The notes beneath the pieces are model-generated. The model searched no databases and had not been told where the DNA came from. It saw only the letters and a program-made list of their open reading frames with translations. The translations under genes were made by a program, and so were the position numbers. A stretch of 40,328 nt of DNA from Treponema sp. (GTDB lineage Bacteria > Spirochaetota > Spirochaetia > Treponematales > Breznakiellaceae). Shown one piece after another: positions 18,368 to 28,063 of this stretch (within the stretch, counting starts at the first letter, position 1; each line of letters starts with the position of its first letter). The DNA is taken from contig JAITLC010000106.1 of NCBI GenBank assembly GCA_031278095.1, forward strand, positions 1-40,328, in the 5' to 3' direction.

Positions 18368-18817
18368 TCATTCCTTTATGTTAATAGGGTCGCCTGCCTT
18401 GAGCCTGCCTCCCCGGATCACCTTGGCAAAAACCCCTTCGGAAGGCATGATGCAGTTTCCTGTTTTTTGCCTTATGGCGCAGTCCTGATGACACTCCTTG
18501 CCTATCCGGGTAATTTCCACGAAGCAATCCCCCAGAGCGAGAACAGTCCCTACGGGCAGTTTGTAAAGCTCGATCCCGCTGGTGGTAATGTTTTCCGCAA
18601 AATCGCCGGGTTTCAGGCCGGGAATCCCCTGTGCGCTCATCTTGGAAATACTCTCTTCGGCAAGCAAACTTATCTGCCCGGGCCCTGAACCGGCGTGGGC
18701 ATCCCCTTCAATGCCGTAATTCTCCCTGAGTACTGCTTCCGCATGAGGCTCCTTTACCGTTCCCTTTTTGGCGCTTGTGTTTACCGAAACTACCAGGACT
18801 GAAGGCCGGCTCTTCAA
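18368..18817 (-). CDS. MOSC domain protein
   Basis: A single MOSC domain of 149 residues. MOSC domains are the C-terminal parts of molybdenum-cofactor sulfurases, and stand-alone ones bind or deliver the cofactor. Visible features are the internal GIEGDAHAG, QISLLAEESI, PGDFAENITTSGIEL, LALGDCFVEITRIGKECH (with the conserved Cys near residue 112) and GVFAKVIRGGRLKAGD. The start is TTG 18817. Its ribosome site GGAGGA is formed by the last two Gly codons of moaA. It is the last gene of the molybdenum-cofactor train. Its exact substrate is unknown. Confidence 0.88.
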   Translation of the reverse strand: MKSRPSVLVVSVNTSAKKGTVKEPHAEAVLRENYGIEGDAHAGSGPGQISLLAEESISKMSAQGIPGLKPGDFAENITTSGIELYKLPVGTVLALGDCFVEITRIGKECHQDCAIRQKTGNCIMPSEGVFAKVIRGGRLKAGDPINIKE

Positions 18818-18818
18818 T

Positions 18819-19760
18819 CTATCCTCCTATACAGTACATGAATTTTGAGGGAACGAAGCCTTCGGAAAACCGGTGCTTTTCCGGCTTGTTTTCTATCGCT
18901 GTCATTATGATCTTCTTAAGCCGGGCGGGATTGCCGATGGCGCCGCGGAAATCCCATTCCGTATCATCGGCGAGACAGGGCCTGATTCTCCCTTCGGAGG
19001 TAATTCGTATGCGGTTACAGCTGCGGCAGAAGGGATCGGAAAAGGCCCTGATAAACCCGATGCTTCCCTTAAAACCCGGCCCAGCCCAGCACTGCGCCGG
19101 CTGACCCGGATATCCTGCTTTGACCGGTCTGAGTTCCCGGATATTTTTCAGGATCTCCGCGGGATCTCTGCGCTGATCCCGTTTTGAAAGTTTCCCCATG
19201 GGCATGAGTTCTATGAAACGGATCTGCAGCGGCCGTTCCCGCGCCATGTTGATAAAACCTTCAATCTCGTCATCATTGATCCCTCTAAGGAGCACACAGT
19301 TGATCTTGAGGGGCAGCATGTCAAGCTCAATGGCCATGTCCAGACTTGATAAAACCTCCTCAAGACTGCCGCCGTTCATGTTCCTGTAACGTTCAGCCTG
19401 CAGGGAATCAAGGCTTATGTTGAGCCGCATAAGTCCTGCATCTTTAAGGTTCCTGAGCTTCCCCGTAAGACCCTGGGCATTTGTGGTCATGACGGTTTCC
19501 CTGATCCCGCGGGTTTTACTGACGGTGGAAATAATCTCTCCAAGATCGGGCCGCAGGAGAGGCTCCCCGCCGGAAAGCCTTACCTTTTGCATATCCAGTT
19601 CGGCAAGGACAGAAACAATCTCTGCTATTTCATCCGGCCTTAACTCATCCGCCGGATCGGTCCGTGTTTCTTCTCCGTAGCAGTAGGGACAGCGGAGATT
19701 GCAGCGGCTTGTAAGAGAGATGCGGGCATAATCAATAGTCCTGCCGAAGCGATCCTTCAT
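18819..19760 (-). CDS. moaA: GTP 3',8-cyclase MoaA
   Basis: Radical SAM enzyme that starts molybdopterin synthesis from GTP. It has 313 residues. The SAM cluster motif is CNLRCPYC (CX3CX2C) near residue 20, followed by the [10 protein letters not shown] loop. The second 4Fe-4S cluster is held by [20 protein letters not shown] (CX2CX13C). The conserved C-terminal Gly-Gly pair is present (CIGG). FIELMPMG is also typical. moaC overlaps its start by 29 bp, and the MOSC gene begins one base after its stop. Confidence 0.95.
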   Translation of the reverse strand: MKDRFGRTIDYARISLTSRCNLRCPYCYGEETRTDPADELRPDEIAEIVSVLAELDMQKVRLSGGEPLLRPDLGEIISTVSKTRGIRETVMTTNAQGLTGKLRNLKDAGLMRLNISLDSLQAERYRNMNGGSLEEVLSSLDMAIELDMLPLKINCVLLRGINDDEIEGFINMARERPLQIRFIELMPMGKLSKRDQRRDPAEILKNIRELRPVKAGYPGQPAQCWAGPGFKGSIGFIRAFSDPFCRSCNRIRITSEGRIRPCLADDTEWDFRGAIGNPARLKKIIMTAIENKPEKHRFSEGFVPSKFMYCIGG

Positions 19761-20262
19761 GTTTTTCCCTCCAGCGTTCGAAGGGACCGCTCTTCCCTCC
19801 GGTTTTTCTGAGGAGCCGTATTTCCCCTATCTCCATGCCTTTATCCACAGATTTGCACATGTCGTAGATAGTCAGGGCAGCGGCGGAAACCGCACAGAGG
19901 GCTTCCATCTCCACCCCCGTATGCCAGGTTGTACGGACTAATGCCTTAATCAAAAGCTGATTTCTGTTCTGCACCTCAATATCCAGTTCCACACTGTCCA
20001 GGGGAATGGGATGACAGAGCGGGATAAGTTCAACCGTTTTTTTTGCCGCCATGATCCCTGCAATACGCGCGGTTCCTATCACGTCCCCTTTCGGCAAACC
20101 GCCTTCCAGAATGAGGCCCAGAGTCGCTTCTTTCATGCTCAACAGCGCCTGGGCCAGGGCTTCCCGCCTTGTATCCGGTTTTTTCCCAACATCGACCATG
20201 CGGGCTTCCCCTTCCCCATTAATATGATTAAGCCCCTTGTGCATGTGTCCTTCCGTGCTCAT
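19732..20262 (-). CDS. moaC: Cyclic pyranopterin monophosphate synthase MoaC
   Basis: Works with MoaA to make cPMP, the first stable precursor of molybdopterin. It has 176 residues. Landmarks are [38 protein letters not shown], the catalytic region [27 protein letters not shown], and the Lys-rich C-terminus [10 protein letters not shown]. An internal ATG at 20244 is an alternative start. It overlaps moaB by 35 bp and moaA by 29 bp. Confidence 0.95.
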   Translation of the reverse strand: MSTEGHMHKGLNHINGEGEARMVDVGKKPDTRREALAQALLSMKEATLGLILEGGLPKGDVIGTARIAGIMAAKKTVELIPLCHPIPLDSVELDIEVQNRNQLLIKALVRTTWHTGVEMEALCAVSAAALTIYDMCKSVDKGMEIGEIRLLRKTGGKSGPFERWREKHEGSLRQDY

Positions 20263-20743
20263 CTTTCAAGTCTAAAAGAATTTCCAGCCCATGTTCCAGA
20301 GTATCAATTACCGCTTCAAGGTTTTCCACGGCGGCTTTTTTGCTTCCGGGCAGATTAATGATAAGAGTTTGTTTCCGTATGCCTGCGATGGAACGGGAGA
20401 GCATGGCTCTCGGCGTAATGCCAAGACTGTGGAAACGCATCGCCTCGGGAATGCCGGGAACAAGGCGCTCACAGACTACCGACGCAGCTTCGGGGCTTAC
20501 ATCCCTTGGCGAAAGACCCGTACCCCCTACGGTGAGAACCAGGTTGACGGCATCGGTGTCGGCGGCCCGTATCAGGGCTTCTTCTATCAGGGCCTTTTCG
20601 TCGGGAAGTATGACCGGTTCCCCGCAGACAAAACCTTTTTCCAGGAGCATATCCCTAACGGCCGGGCCTGCCGTGTCCACCCGTTCTCCCGCGGAAGCCC
20701 TGTCGCTGACGGTTAACACGAGGGCGCTAAATGCGTTTGCCAC
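20228..20743 (-). CDS. MoaB/MogA-type molybdopterin adenylyltransferase
   Basis: One MoCF-binding domain of 171 residues. It activates molybdopterin by adenylylation before MoeA inserts molybdate. The motif [16 protein letters not shown] is the pterin-binding loop, and the opening [20 protein letters not shown] is typical of both MogA and MoaB. Sequence alone does not separate the two names. The later INLPGSKKA loop is also conserved. It overlaps moeA by 31 bp. Confidence 0.93.
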   Translation of the reverse strand: MANAFSALVLTVSDRASAGERVDTAGPAVRDMLLEKGFVCGEPVILPDEKALIEEALIRAADTDAVNLVLTVGGTGLSPRDVSPEAASVVCERLVPGIPEAMRFHSLGITPRAMLSRSIAGIRKQTLIINLPGSKKAAVENLEAVIDTLEHGLEILLDLKDEHGRTHAQGA

Positions 20744-21960
20744 AGGCCCTCCGTAAAAAGTATCCCTTCAAGGGCTGTCCCTCCGGACAGAAGTCCTGTT
20801 CCGGCGGGAAGATCCAGAAGACAGTTACAGTTCAAAAATGAAAAAAGCCGGGAAGAACTGTGGCCTGACGAAACAGTAAACATACCGTTTTCGTAACGGC
20901 AGCGTATGAAACGGCGTAAATCCGTTTTATCCGGGGAAAAACTGTTTGCAAGCGTTCCCTGTACACGGCGGTTCTGTAGATCCTTCCTGCGGGAGATTTT
21001 TGCCAGAACCGGTTTTGTCAATAGTTCAAGACTGACGATACAGGCAAAGGGATTTCCGGAGAGGTTCATCATGAGTTTTCCCCGGCAGATCCCGCAGCGG
21101 ATAGCGGAACCGGGTCTGTTGGCAAGACGCCAGAAGAGGGATTCCGCTTCAAGGATTCCATAAACTTCGTGAATGATGTCATATTCCCCCACACTCACCG
21201 CACCGGAACTGATAAGAATATCAAGATCGCCAATATGAGAGGCAATAAGGGAAGATGCGGCAGAAGCATTGTCGCCGGTCTGAGGCAAAAGATACGGATC
21301 AAAACCCCATTCCTTAAGGCGGCAGGACAGGAGAGCAGTATTGGTGTCGTATATCTTCCCCGGCTCAAGTTCCTTTCCCGGCGGAAGGAGCTCATCCCCG
21401 GTACAGAGTATGCCGATTTTGGGCTGCCTGTATACGTCAATCTTTTCAAGCCCCATACCGGACAGTATCCCTATCATTACCGCATCAAGCCGCGTTCCGG
21501 CCGGGGCAAGGATCTCGCCTTTCCTGATATCCTCCCCCCGGAAACCGATGCAGTTTCCCTCCGCAAGGGGCTCCGGCACGAGAATTTCTCCCCCTTCCTC
21601 CCGGACGATTTCTTTTGGAATTACCGCATCGGCCCCCGGCGGGATCATGGCGCCTGTCATGATCCGTATGGCCTCGCCTGCGCCAATACAGCCCCGGAAA
21701 GGTTTCCCGGCGCTTGATTCACCCTGAATTTTCAGTGTTACAGGTTTTTTTTCCGCTGCCGTATCCTGAGATCTCAGGGCAAAACCGTCCATGGATGAAC
21801 GGTCAAAGGGAGGATTATCCAGAGGGGCGCGGATCTCCTCCGCGGCAATGCTTCCTAGGGATTCACAGAGGGGCAGTTCAACAGTTTCTTCGATGGGCTT
21901 TGTTCGTGCCAGGAGAATTTCCACCGCTTTTTCCAGTTCCAGCCAATCGGCTTTCAGCAT
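20713..21960 (-). CDS. moeA: Molybdopterin molybdenumtransferase MoeA
   Basis: Inserts molybdate into adenylylated molybdopterin. It has 415 residues. Landmarks are DRSSMDGFALRS (about 53-64), MTGAMIPPGADAVIPKE, the MoCF-binding domain start GILCTGDELLPPG, YDTNTALLSC, SSGAVSVGEYDII and LSGNPFACIV near the C-terminus. It follows the histidine kinase stop by 5 bp, with AAAGG upstream, so it may be read from the same transcript. The C-terminal domain IV is present. Confidence 0.95.
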   Translation of the reverse strand: MLKADWLELEKAVEILLARTKPIEETVELPLCESLGSIAAEEIRAPLDNPPFDRSSMDGFALRSQDTAAEKKPVTLKIQGESSAGKPFRGCIGAGEAIRIMTGAMIPPGADAVIPKEIVREEGGEILVPEPLAEGNCIGFRGEDIRKGEILAPAGTRLDAVMIGILSGMGLEKIDVYRQPKIGILCTGDELLPPGKELEPGKIYDTNTALLSCRLKEWGFDPYLLPQTGDNASAASSLIASHIGDLDILISSGAVSVGEYDIIHEVYGILEAESLFWRLANRPGSAIRCGICRGKLMMNLSGNPFACIVSLELLTKPVLAKISRRKDLQNRRVQGTLANSFSPDKTDLRRFIRCRYENGMFTVSSGHSSSRLFSFLNCNCLLDLPAGTGLLSGGTALEGILFTEGLWQTHLAPSC

Positions 21961-21965
21961 AAAGA

Positions 21966-23684
21966 TCAGCCTTTCTTTATCCGGTATTCCGGCAGCCAGC
22001 GGAGCAGAACCTCCGCAACAGCATTGCTGTCCATCGGCTTGGAAAGAAAACCATTGAACCCGTTGGAAATAAACATTTCCCTGGCCCCCGAAACCACATT
22101 GGCGGTCAGGGCAATAATGGGTATCCCGGCTTTAGCGCATCCCATGGCACGGATAATACGGGTTGCTTCCACTCCGTCAATATCCGGCATCATGTGATCC
22201 ATCAGGATAAGATCGTATTCTCCTTCCTCTATTTTTTCGATGGCTTCCCTGCCGCTTCTTGCCGTTTCGGGTTTTATATCAAAGGCGCCAAGAAGGTAGG
22301 AGGCAACCTCAAGGTTTATATCAATATCATCAACCAAAAGCACCCTGGCCTCCGGTGCGGAAAAACAAATAAGGGAAATTTCCCTCTCCGGCAGATCCGC
22401 CCTGCCGCCTGTTTTAACGGGAAGCGTTACGGTAAAAACAGAACCTTTACCGTATTCACTCTCTACCTCTATTGTTCCGTTCATAAGGTCGCAGAGCCGC
22501 TTGGTAATGGTAAGCCCGAGACCCGTTCCCTGTATCTGTTTATTTCGCACCAGATCAAGCTGTTCAAAGGCGGTAAAAAGCCGCGATATGGACTCCTTCC
22601 TGATGCCGATTCCCGTGTCTTTCACACAGAAACGCAGAGTCGTCGTTTTACCGTCCGGAATAAACGCATTTTCAACCCTGAAGACAACCCCGCCTTCCCT
22701 CGTGTACTTGAGTGAATTATTGAGGATATTGGTCATAATCTGGGCCATTCTTTTTTCATCGCCAAAAATTACTTCCGGCAAAGATTCTGAAAAAAAACAC
22801 TGAAAATTCAAATCTTTTTCCGAAAACAGAAGAGCAAACATATTTTTTAGATACTCAAGCAGTCTGTTTAAACTAAAGTATTCCTGAACCAATTCCATTT
22901 TTCCCGCTTCAATCTTTGAAAAATCCAGAATGTCGTTAATAATATTGAGGAGTATGCCGGATGAATTCTGTATGTTTTTAACAAAGTTACGCTGTTTGCA
23001 GTCAAGACTGGTATCGCTGAGCATTGAAGTGATACCGATAATGGCGTTCATGGGAGTACGGATTTCGTGGGATACGGTCGCAAGAAAATCCGACTTGGCC
23101 TTGTTTGCCGTCTCCGCTTCCCGCTTTGCCGCCAGTAATTCTGATGTATCATAAAAAAGAACCATGGCGCCGATACCCTTGCCAAAATCATCCTTCATGG
23201 AACTGACCTGAATGGCGTAATCCTTCAGATCTCCTGTGCCGCTAAAATCAATAGCCTGATTCAGATTGACAGAAACCGTTTTATTTTTAAGCTGCCTGTA
23301 TATTTTATCGGCCTTTTGTATAAATTCGGCGCCGGTAAACCTGCTAAAAATATCCCGGTAATGATGACCGGAGATCATACCAAAACTGCCTATGCCTGTA
23401 ATCTTGAGAAATACATCGGTACAGTAGACTATCCTGCCATCCTTGTCAAAAAGCATGATAATTTCGGGACAATTTTCCAGGAGCAGCTTCATGTATTTCT
23501 CCAGCTCCGATTTTGAGTCCTTAACGATTCTGCTTAAATTATCTTTGGCCTCGGCAGTAATCCTGCTTCTTTCAATTACCGTATTGGCAAGCCTGAGTTC
23601 TCTTTCGAGTTTTTTAATCGTAATCCGGGCCTGTTTTAATTCAGAAGCAAGATCCGGAAGAGAATGTTCCTGCCTTTCGTCCAT
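21966..23684 (-). CDS. Hybrid sensor histidine kinase
   Basis: This 572-residue cytosolic kinase has no membrane segment. The order is an N-terminal coiled coil (about 10-70), a PAS domain (about 68-185), HisKA with phosphoacceptor His206 in [14 protein letters not shown], HATPase (N box [10 protein letters not shown] near 319; G1 DTGIG 356-360; G2 GTGLGL near 386), and a C-terminal receiver domain (about 446-570) with Asp496 in [13 protein letters not shown]. The start overlaps the FIST gene stop by one base (TAATG), so the two are coupled. The FIST protein is the likely signal input, since the PAS domain shows no obvious ligand. The output partner is not in the window. Confidence 0.93.
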   Translation of the reverse strand: MDERQEHSLPDLASELKQARITIKKLERELRLANTVIERSRITAEAKDNLSRIVKDSKSELEKYMKLLLENCPEIIMLFDKDGRIVYCTDVFLKITGIGSFGMISGHHYRDIFSRFTGAEFIQKADKIYRQLKNKTVSVNLNQAIDFSGTGDLKDYAIQVSSMKDDFGKGIGAMVLFYDTSELLAAKREAETANKAKSDFLATVSHEIRTPMNAIIGITSMLSDTSLDCKQRNFVKNIQNSSGILLNIINDILDFSKIEAGKMELVQEYFSLNRLLEYLKNMFALLFSEKDLNFQCFFSESLPEVIFGDEKRMAQIMTNILNNSLKYTREGGVVFRVENAFIPDGKTTTLRFCVKDTGIGIRKESISRLFTAFEQLDLVRNKQIQGTGLGLTITKRLCDLMNGTIEVESEYGKGSVFTVTLPVKTGGRADLPEREISLICFSAPEARVLLVDDIDINLEVASYLLGAFDIKPETARSGREAIEKIEEGEYDLILMDHMMPDIDGVEATRIIRAMGCAKAGIPIIALTANVVSGAREMFISNGFNGFLSKPMDSNAVAEVLLRWLPEYRIKKG

Positions 23685-24841
23685 TACAGCACACAGATCA
23701 CTATTGTGTCGTTATGACTCCGGTTGGTCAGCTTGCCGTCTTTATCGTATACTGGACATAACTCCGTACCGGAATACGAAAACGCAAACGGCGTTCCCTT
23801 GAGAAGCTCCCCCACCTTCTCCATTTCCATGGAGGCCTTGAAACCCAGAGAAAAATAACGGCCTACACAGGAAAAGATGAGCAAACTCTTCCCCCTGCCG
23901 CTTTCAAGAGCCTTGAGCAGGGCAGCGGTACTTGTCCGTATGACTTCTTCCGCATTAACGTTACCGACCATAAGAGTCGCCCCTTCGGGGATCTTGCCGC
24001 CGCAAACCGCCGAACCGTCGGGAGTAATGGCAAACATTACCCGGATAACCGGTTGGGCGCCGTCATTATAGTCCAGGATGAAGGGGAAGGAGTTGATACC
24101 CACGATGTTGCCTGTTTCGTCCCTGGTAAGTCCCAGGGAACTGAGATAATCCCCCACGGAAATGCCATTGACTCCCCTGAGCTGGTTGCCACGGGAGGAT
24201 GTAACCACCCCCTTTTCCCGGAAAACCTTCTCCTGGGATATACCGCCTAAAAAGAACTTAGGTTCGAGCTTACCGTAACAGAGAACAAATATAAAACGGT
24301 CTCTAAAGCCTTCTCCTCCGTAAATGGCCCGGGCCTCGTGGTAATCCTGGTTGTGATCCACTGCCAGAGCACCAAAAACAGGTATATTTCCTGTAATGCT
24401 GCTCCAGGATTCCACAAAAAAATCCCCGGAAACATTGAGGAGCAGCGGTCCAAAACCTATCATCAGAACTGCCTTGTCCTGCCGTTTCCCGCCGGTTTTT
24501 TCCCAAGCTTCGCGCAGGGGCCCCTCATCCTCCCCGCTTATTGCTCCGGTCATGCCGGTAACAAATTCCACATCGTCACTGGTAAGAACGGTAAGAGTGA
24601 GGATGGTATCCCCGGAAATACCGCCGGTGGAAGCCGCCAGAGTGGTTGCTCCTGCCAGAGGAAAGGAAAGTTTTCCCGCCAGGGCGGAAACCACACCGGA
24701 ATCCAAGAAATCGGAAAAACAGGCAACAAGACCAACCGAATTCTTTAGAACTGATTGCCCCTTGAGTTGATCAAGAATTTCATTGACAGCAACATCTACA
24801 TCATCAATTTCAAGAGTATATGCTTGTAATATCTTTATCAT
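23684..24841 (-). CDS. FIST domain sensory protein
   Basis: A FIST_N plus FIST_C protein of 385 residues. FIST domains are predicted small-ligand sensors, perhaps for amino acids, and are often found with kinases or cyclases. Features are [48 protein letters not shown] in the N-half, and [42 protein letters not shown] and [13 protein letters not shown] in the C-half. I prefer ATG 24841; a GTG at 24856 would add five residues. Neither has a strong ribosome site. It heads a chain that continues with the kinase and molybdenum-cofactor genes. Confidence 0.9.
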   Translation of the reverse strand: MIKILQAYTLEIDDVDVAVNEILDQLKGQSVLKNSVGLVACFSDFLDSGVVSALAGKLSFPLAGATTLAASTGGISGDTILTLTVLTSDDVEFVTGMTGAISGEDEGPLREAWEKTGGKRQDKAVLMIGFGPLLLNVSGDFFVESWSSITGNIPVFGALAVDHNQDYHEARAIYGGEGFRDRFIFVLCYGKLEPKFFLGGISQEKVFREKGVVTSSRGNQLRGVNGISVGDYLSSLGLTRDETGNIVGINSFPFILDYNDGAQPVIRVMFAITPDGSAVCGGKIPEGATLMVGNVNAEEVIRTSTAALLKALESGRGKSLLIFSCVGRYFSLGFKASMEMEKVGELLKGTPFAFSYSGTELCPVYDKDGKLTNRSHNDTIVICVL

Positions 24842-24884
24842 GAGAAAAGTATACACCTTTTCAGGTTTTTATACAATTAAAACC

Positions 24885-24943
24885 GTTCCAAAATCCGGTG
24901 ATCCGGCAGGATCATAATTTTGAGAAAATCTAAGTTTTGGAAC
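24885..24943. repeat. R1 palindrome between FIST and PilZ genes
   Basis: GTTCCAAAA (24885-24893) and TTTTGGAAC (24935-24943) form perfect 9-bp ends around about 40 bp, which include a small inner hairpin (ATCCGG..TGATCCGG region). It lies 5 bp past the PilZ gene stop and can act as its terminator. Confidence 0.5.
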
Positions 24944-24947
24944 AAGC

Positions 24948-25349
24948 TCAATTATTAGACGCCTTTTCCGGGTAAACCGGATCGGGATGAACCTTGAGAT
25001 AATCTACGTATTTCTCCATGTTCCGGTTGAAGGATTTGGTAATCAGAAGTCCCACCTCAAACTTGGAAACTTCACTCCGCACCCAGCGGACTTCAACCTC
25101 CGACTCAATGGTGTCTAGCCCGGTAGATTTCCCGGGAAATATATACATGGTATACGTTTTCCCCGGAATAAGGCTCGCATAGGTTTTGCTCTGCATACAG
25201 AACCCGGTAGTGCTGATGTTTTTCAGCAGGGCCCGGCCTTCGAAACCGTTCACCTCTATAAAAGCAAATGAATCGTACCGGGGGGCCCTGGGAGCTAAAT
25301 CCTCCTCCTTATCCTTGAGTACATTCTCTTTTTTCCTGAAGAAAGACAT
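24948..25349 (-). CDS. PilZ domain protein
   Basis: PilZ domains bind cyclic di-GMP and often act on motility. ATG 25349 gives 133 residues and has a strong AAGGAGG site 5 nt upstream; a longer frame to 25415 would read through repeat DNA. The c-di-GMP motifs appear as RAPRYDS (an RxxR form, shorter than the standard RxxxR) and NISTTGF, which fits (D/N)xSxxG. A basic N-terminus FFRKKENVLKDKEED precedes the domain. The gene lies directly downstream of the chemoreceptor on the same strand, which suggests a link to swimming behaviour. The weak first motif leaves c-di-GMP binding untested. Confidence 0.82.
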   Translation of the reverse strand: MSFFRKKENVLKDKEEDLAPRAPRYDSFAFIEVNGFEGRALLKNISTTGFCMQSKTYASLIPGKTYTMYIFPGKSTGLDTIESEVEVRWVRSEVSKFEVGLLITKSFNRNMEKYVDYLKVHPDPVYPEKASNN

Positions 25350-25407
25350 ACACGCCTCCTTATGAACAGATGAACTTGTCCCGCAAACTTTAGTTTTTAA
25401 AACAGCT

Positions 25408-27462
25408 TCATTCATGAACCTTTATTTCCGGAGGAACCAGATAGCGTCCTTCGGCAATTTTCCGGGCAATCTCCAGGGATGCGGCGATACCTTTACTTGC
25501 CTGCTGTACGTCAATGACGCTGGAATTCACTTCTTTGGAGATATTCTTGAGACTTTCGACGGTTTCATGAATGGAACCGCTTTCCCGCTGAATCTTGTCC
25601 GCGCCTGACCGCACCTGATTGGCCGCTTCCCTCAGGGTGTTGAGAGCGTCCATAATAAGGGCTCCGCTGGAAGCCTGGGCCTCTACCGCAGTATTGACGC
25701 TGGTAAAGGAGGTCTGAATGTCCGTGACATTGGTAAACATGCTGGACAGGGTATTGACCGTATCCTCGGAAACCTTCCGCATAGTGCCGATACCGTTCCG
25801 CATTTTTTTTATCTCTTCCGAAATGGAACCCGATTCCTTGTTGGATGATTCCGCCAGATTACGTATCTGACCGGCAACCACCGCGAAACCTTTCCCGGAT
25901 TCCCCGGCATGGGCCGCCTCTATAGCGGCGTTCATTGCCAGGATATTGGTCTGGGCCGCGATATTGACCAGAGTGTCGTTGGCTTCCTCCAGAAAAGCGG
26001 ACTGTTCCGCTATCCGGATCAGCTCTTCGGTAAGATTGCTCAGCATCTTCCGGCCCTGTTCCGAGGAAGAACTGAGATCATTCGTGGTTTTATTGGCCTC
26101 GTACACCACGCTCCGTACCGAATCAATATCCCGTACCATCTGTTCTATGGATTCGGCGGAACGGGAAATACCGGACGACTGGATCTCCACGGCGTCTTCC
26201 AGGGAACGGATGCTTCTTACAATCTCTTCCACGGAATCAGAGGTTCTGGCTACCGAATTCATCTGATTATCCGATTTTTCCTGCATGGAATCCATGTTAT
26301 TGGTAATAACATCCAGGCCCTCCGAGGACTGTATGATGGAATCACTCAGATTTTTGCTGATGTTAAGCTGTCCCTGGTGCTCGTTATTGATATCCGAAAT
26401 GGTTTTCTTCAGGGCGTCCTGTATGATATGGAAGGCCCGCTCCACATCCCCTATTTCATCTTTTCTGTCGGCGTCTATTTTAAAACTAAAATCCATATTC
26501 GCCAGGGCGTTGGCGCCGATGACGATCTTCCTGACAGGCCGGGCCACGGTTCTGGAAATAAGAAAGAACGCCAGAATGATGGCGATAATCACCGCGCTCA
26601 AAGTGAGTATGCTGATATTTATCATCATCTGGTTGATTCCCGAAAAGAATTCACTCCGCTCGATAGTCCCGATCAGGTACCAGTCGGTGCCGGGTATTTT
26701 GGAATAGGACCCAAAATACCGATCCCCGTCAAAGGTATACTCTTCAACCGGTTTCCCCCCCTCAAGAACATGGCGGATATACGCGGCCAAGGACGCATGA
26801 GAGGGATCTTTTTCCGCTTCCGCAATGGGGTTGAATTGATTGTATACCAGATCCGCGTTTGGATGGGAGACAAATGTTCCCTCGGAATTGATTATGTAGA
26901 TGTAACCCCGTTCCCCGATTTTTATATTTTTAACCATATCCGACAGGGCTGTACCGTCCCGCCGCCCGATGAGTACCCCCAATGCCTGGCCGGCATCCAT
27001 AATGGGGGCGGCGAACATGATTACCGGCTTACCGATGACGCGGCTGATGATCACGTCTGAAACATTAGACTGACCCGCCATGGCTTTTACGATATAATCC
27101 CGGTCACCCAGATTGGAAACACTGTCGTCTTTTATATAATAGGTGGTTCCATCCGGGATCACGATGCCGAAATCCAGATACCCGTGATTATCAATCTCAA
27201 CAACCAGGCTATCCCGCTGGGTTTCCCAAACCATGGATTTGGTTTGGGCTCTGTTTGCAAGTTCATAGAGTACCCCCAACTGGGCCTCGGTGATACTGAC
27301 GGAAACCATTTGGGCCGCTATCCCCGCCTGACCGTCCAGAGAGGACTCCGCCGTTTTCTGGACAATTCTCGATGCGACAAACACAGCCGTAACTCCCAGG
27401 ATAACGGTCATTACGAAAACCAAAATACCCATAACAAGAGACACCTGAACCGACAGCTTCAC
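25408..27462 (-). CDS. Methyl-accepting chemotaxis protein with dCache sensor
   Basis: This transmembrane chemoreceptor has 684 residues. TM1 is at about 8-32. A periplasmic dCache-type sensor follows (about 35-275) with [38 protein letters not shown] and [19 protein letters not shown]2 is at about 278-303, HAMP at about 304-357 and a long signalling coiled coil to the end. The conserved hairpin tip reads [25 protein letters not shown] (about 506-530). The start is GTG 27462 with AAAGGGGG upstream. The ligand is not predictable. The C-terminus has no CheR-tethering pentapeptide. Confidence 0.95.
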   Translation of the reverse strand: MKLSVQVSLVMGILVFVMTVILGVTAVFVASRIVQKTAESSLDGQAGIAAQMVSVSITEAQLGVLYELANRAQTKSMVWETQRDSLVVEIDNHGYLDFGIVIPDGTTYYIKDDSVSNLGDRDYIVKAMAGQSNVSDVIISRVIGKPVIMFAAPIMDAGQALGVLIGRRDGTALSDMVKNIKIGERGYIYIINSEGTFVSHPNADLVYNQFNPIAEAEKDPSHASLAAYIRHVLEGGKPVEEYTFDGDRYFGSYSKIPGTDWYLIGTIERSEFFSGINQMMINISILTLSAVIIAIILAFFLISRTVARPVRKIVIGANALANMDFSFKIDADRKDEIGDVERAFHIIQDALKKTISDINNEHQGQLNISKNLSDSIIQSSEGLDVITNNMDSMQEKSDNQMNSVARTSDSVEEIVRSIRSLEDAVEIQSSGISRSAESIEQMVRDIDSVRSVVYEANKTTNDLSSSSEQGRKMLSNLTEELIRIAEQSAFLEEANDTLVNIAAQTNILAMNAAIEAAHAGESGKGFAVVAGQIRNLAESSNKESGSISEEIKKMRNGIGTMRKVSEDTVNTLSSMFTNVTDIQTSFTSVNTAVEAQASSGALIMDALNTLREAANQVRSGADKIQRESGSIHETVESLKNISKEVNSSVIDVQQASKGIAASLEIARKIAEGRYLVPPEIKVHE

Positions 27463-27525
27463 AATATCCCCCTTTTAACCACTGACCACACGGACAAACC
27501 GGCGTCAGTCTTTTTTGTCATTTAT

Positions 27526-27576
27526 CAGGGAAACGCTGATTTATTCTCTCTCGATTGAATAAATCGGCGCTCCCTT
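27526..27576. repeat. R2 repeat, shortened copy 3
   Basis: CAGGGAAACGCTGATT runs directly into TATTCTCTCTCGATTGAA and TAAATCGGCGCTCCCTT. The first arm of hairpin 1 is thus joined to hairpin 2, and the roughly 60-80 bp in between that are present at 16544-16699 and 31047-31193 are missing. The shared CGCTGATT in both hairpins could explain the deletion. Confidence 0.65.
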
Positions 27577-27726
27577 AGATACCCTGTCAAAACCGGTAAG
27601 CAAATGTGTATATTCGGCATCGGGATCATCTTCGTCAAGAAAACCATCGTATTTGGCGGCGTTAAACGCCATTCTGATGCCGGCCACACCCACCCCATGC
27701 TTGAAAGCAGCGGGATTGAACACCAT
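27541..27726 (-). pseudogene. Fragment of a small BrnT-like or uncharacterised gene
   Basis: A 61-residue frame reads MVFNPAAFKHGVGVAGIRMAF, then NAAKYDGFLDEDDPD and HLLTGFDRVSKG. The FKHGV..AGIRMAF..YDG....LLTGFD pattern resembles the first two thirds of a family of small BrnT-like or uncharacterised proteins, recalled from memory. The expected C-terminal third is missing. The last dozen residues are coded by R2 copy 3 instead. A short tandem duplication (CCATGGTGTTC) sits at the start. It is probably a remnant cut by the repeat. Confidence 0.35.
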
Positions 27727-27800
27727 GGGAACACCATGGCAAGGTATATATTCTCATCATACAACGATTTCCACATAAGGTAAATGGGAATCGATTGAAC

Positions 27801-27850
27801 CTGTTCCAAAACTAATTGACTGTGGGCTAATGCACACGGTTTTGGAACAG
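27801..27850. repeat. R1 palindrome
   Basis: Perfect 12-bp arms CTGTTCCAAAAC (27801-27812) and GTTTTGGAACAG (27839-27850) flank a 26-nt loop. It is one of the two best-preserved R1 members. Confidence 0.7.
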
Positions 27851-27900
27851 GCTCTTGGAAAAACCCGGTCAAAAGCCCCGGGTTTTCCCTCAAATCCAGG

Positions 27901-27937
27901 GAAGCTGTTCCAAAAACCGAGGTTTTGGAACAGCTTC
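27901..27937. repeat. R1 palindrome, short loop
   Basis: GAAGCTGTTCCAAAAACC pairs with GGTTTTGGAACAGCTTC over 17-18 positions with one bulged A and a tiny loop. It is 51 bp from the previous R1 and has the same core GCTGTTCCAAAA. It would make a very stable hairpin in either transcript. Confidence 0.7.
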
Positions 27938-28044
27938 GATTACTGCCATATTTTTACACGCGGCAGCATAGCCCTCAACTATCTGCGCCCCATGATCGGT
28001 ATCGGCTGCCGGTTTTGAAATCCAAATTTCTTACAAGCGGCCGG

Positions 28045-28063
28045 CTTTATGGACAGACACTAA
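28045..28063 (-). repeat. R3 repeat, copy 1
   Basis: On the minus strand TTAGTGTCTGTCCATAAAG begins immediately after the hydE stop codon. The same 17-base core occurs at 31251-31267 and 34951-34967 on the plus strand. Copies 1 and 2 are therefore inverted relative to each other, one on each side of the hydrogenase maturation genes. Confidence 0.65.

Larger units (their letters stand above)
27463..28063. other. Gene-poor gap rich in repeats
   Basis: These 601 bp between the chemoreceptor start and the hydE stop hold no intact gene. In order they contain a short R2 copy (27526-27576), the fragment of a small gene (27541-27726), two R1 hairpins (27801-27850 and 27901-27937) and one R3 copy (28045-28063). 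The remainder shows no recognisable feature. Confidence 0.7.

Noticed and set aside
25909-27060. Plus-strand open frame (383 codons) opposite the chemoreceptor
   Set aside because: Mirror of a conserved receptor gene; composition is unlike a real protein.
27525-27893. 122-codon minus-strand frame over the repeat-rich gap
   Set aside because: It reads through R1 and R2 repeats in a frame other than the one with protein similarity.
27801-27937. CRISPR-like array from the two nearby R1 units
   Set aside because: The units are palindromes that occur singly elsewhere, with unequal spacing and no cas genes.
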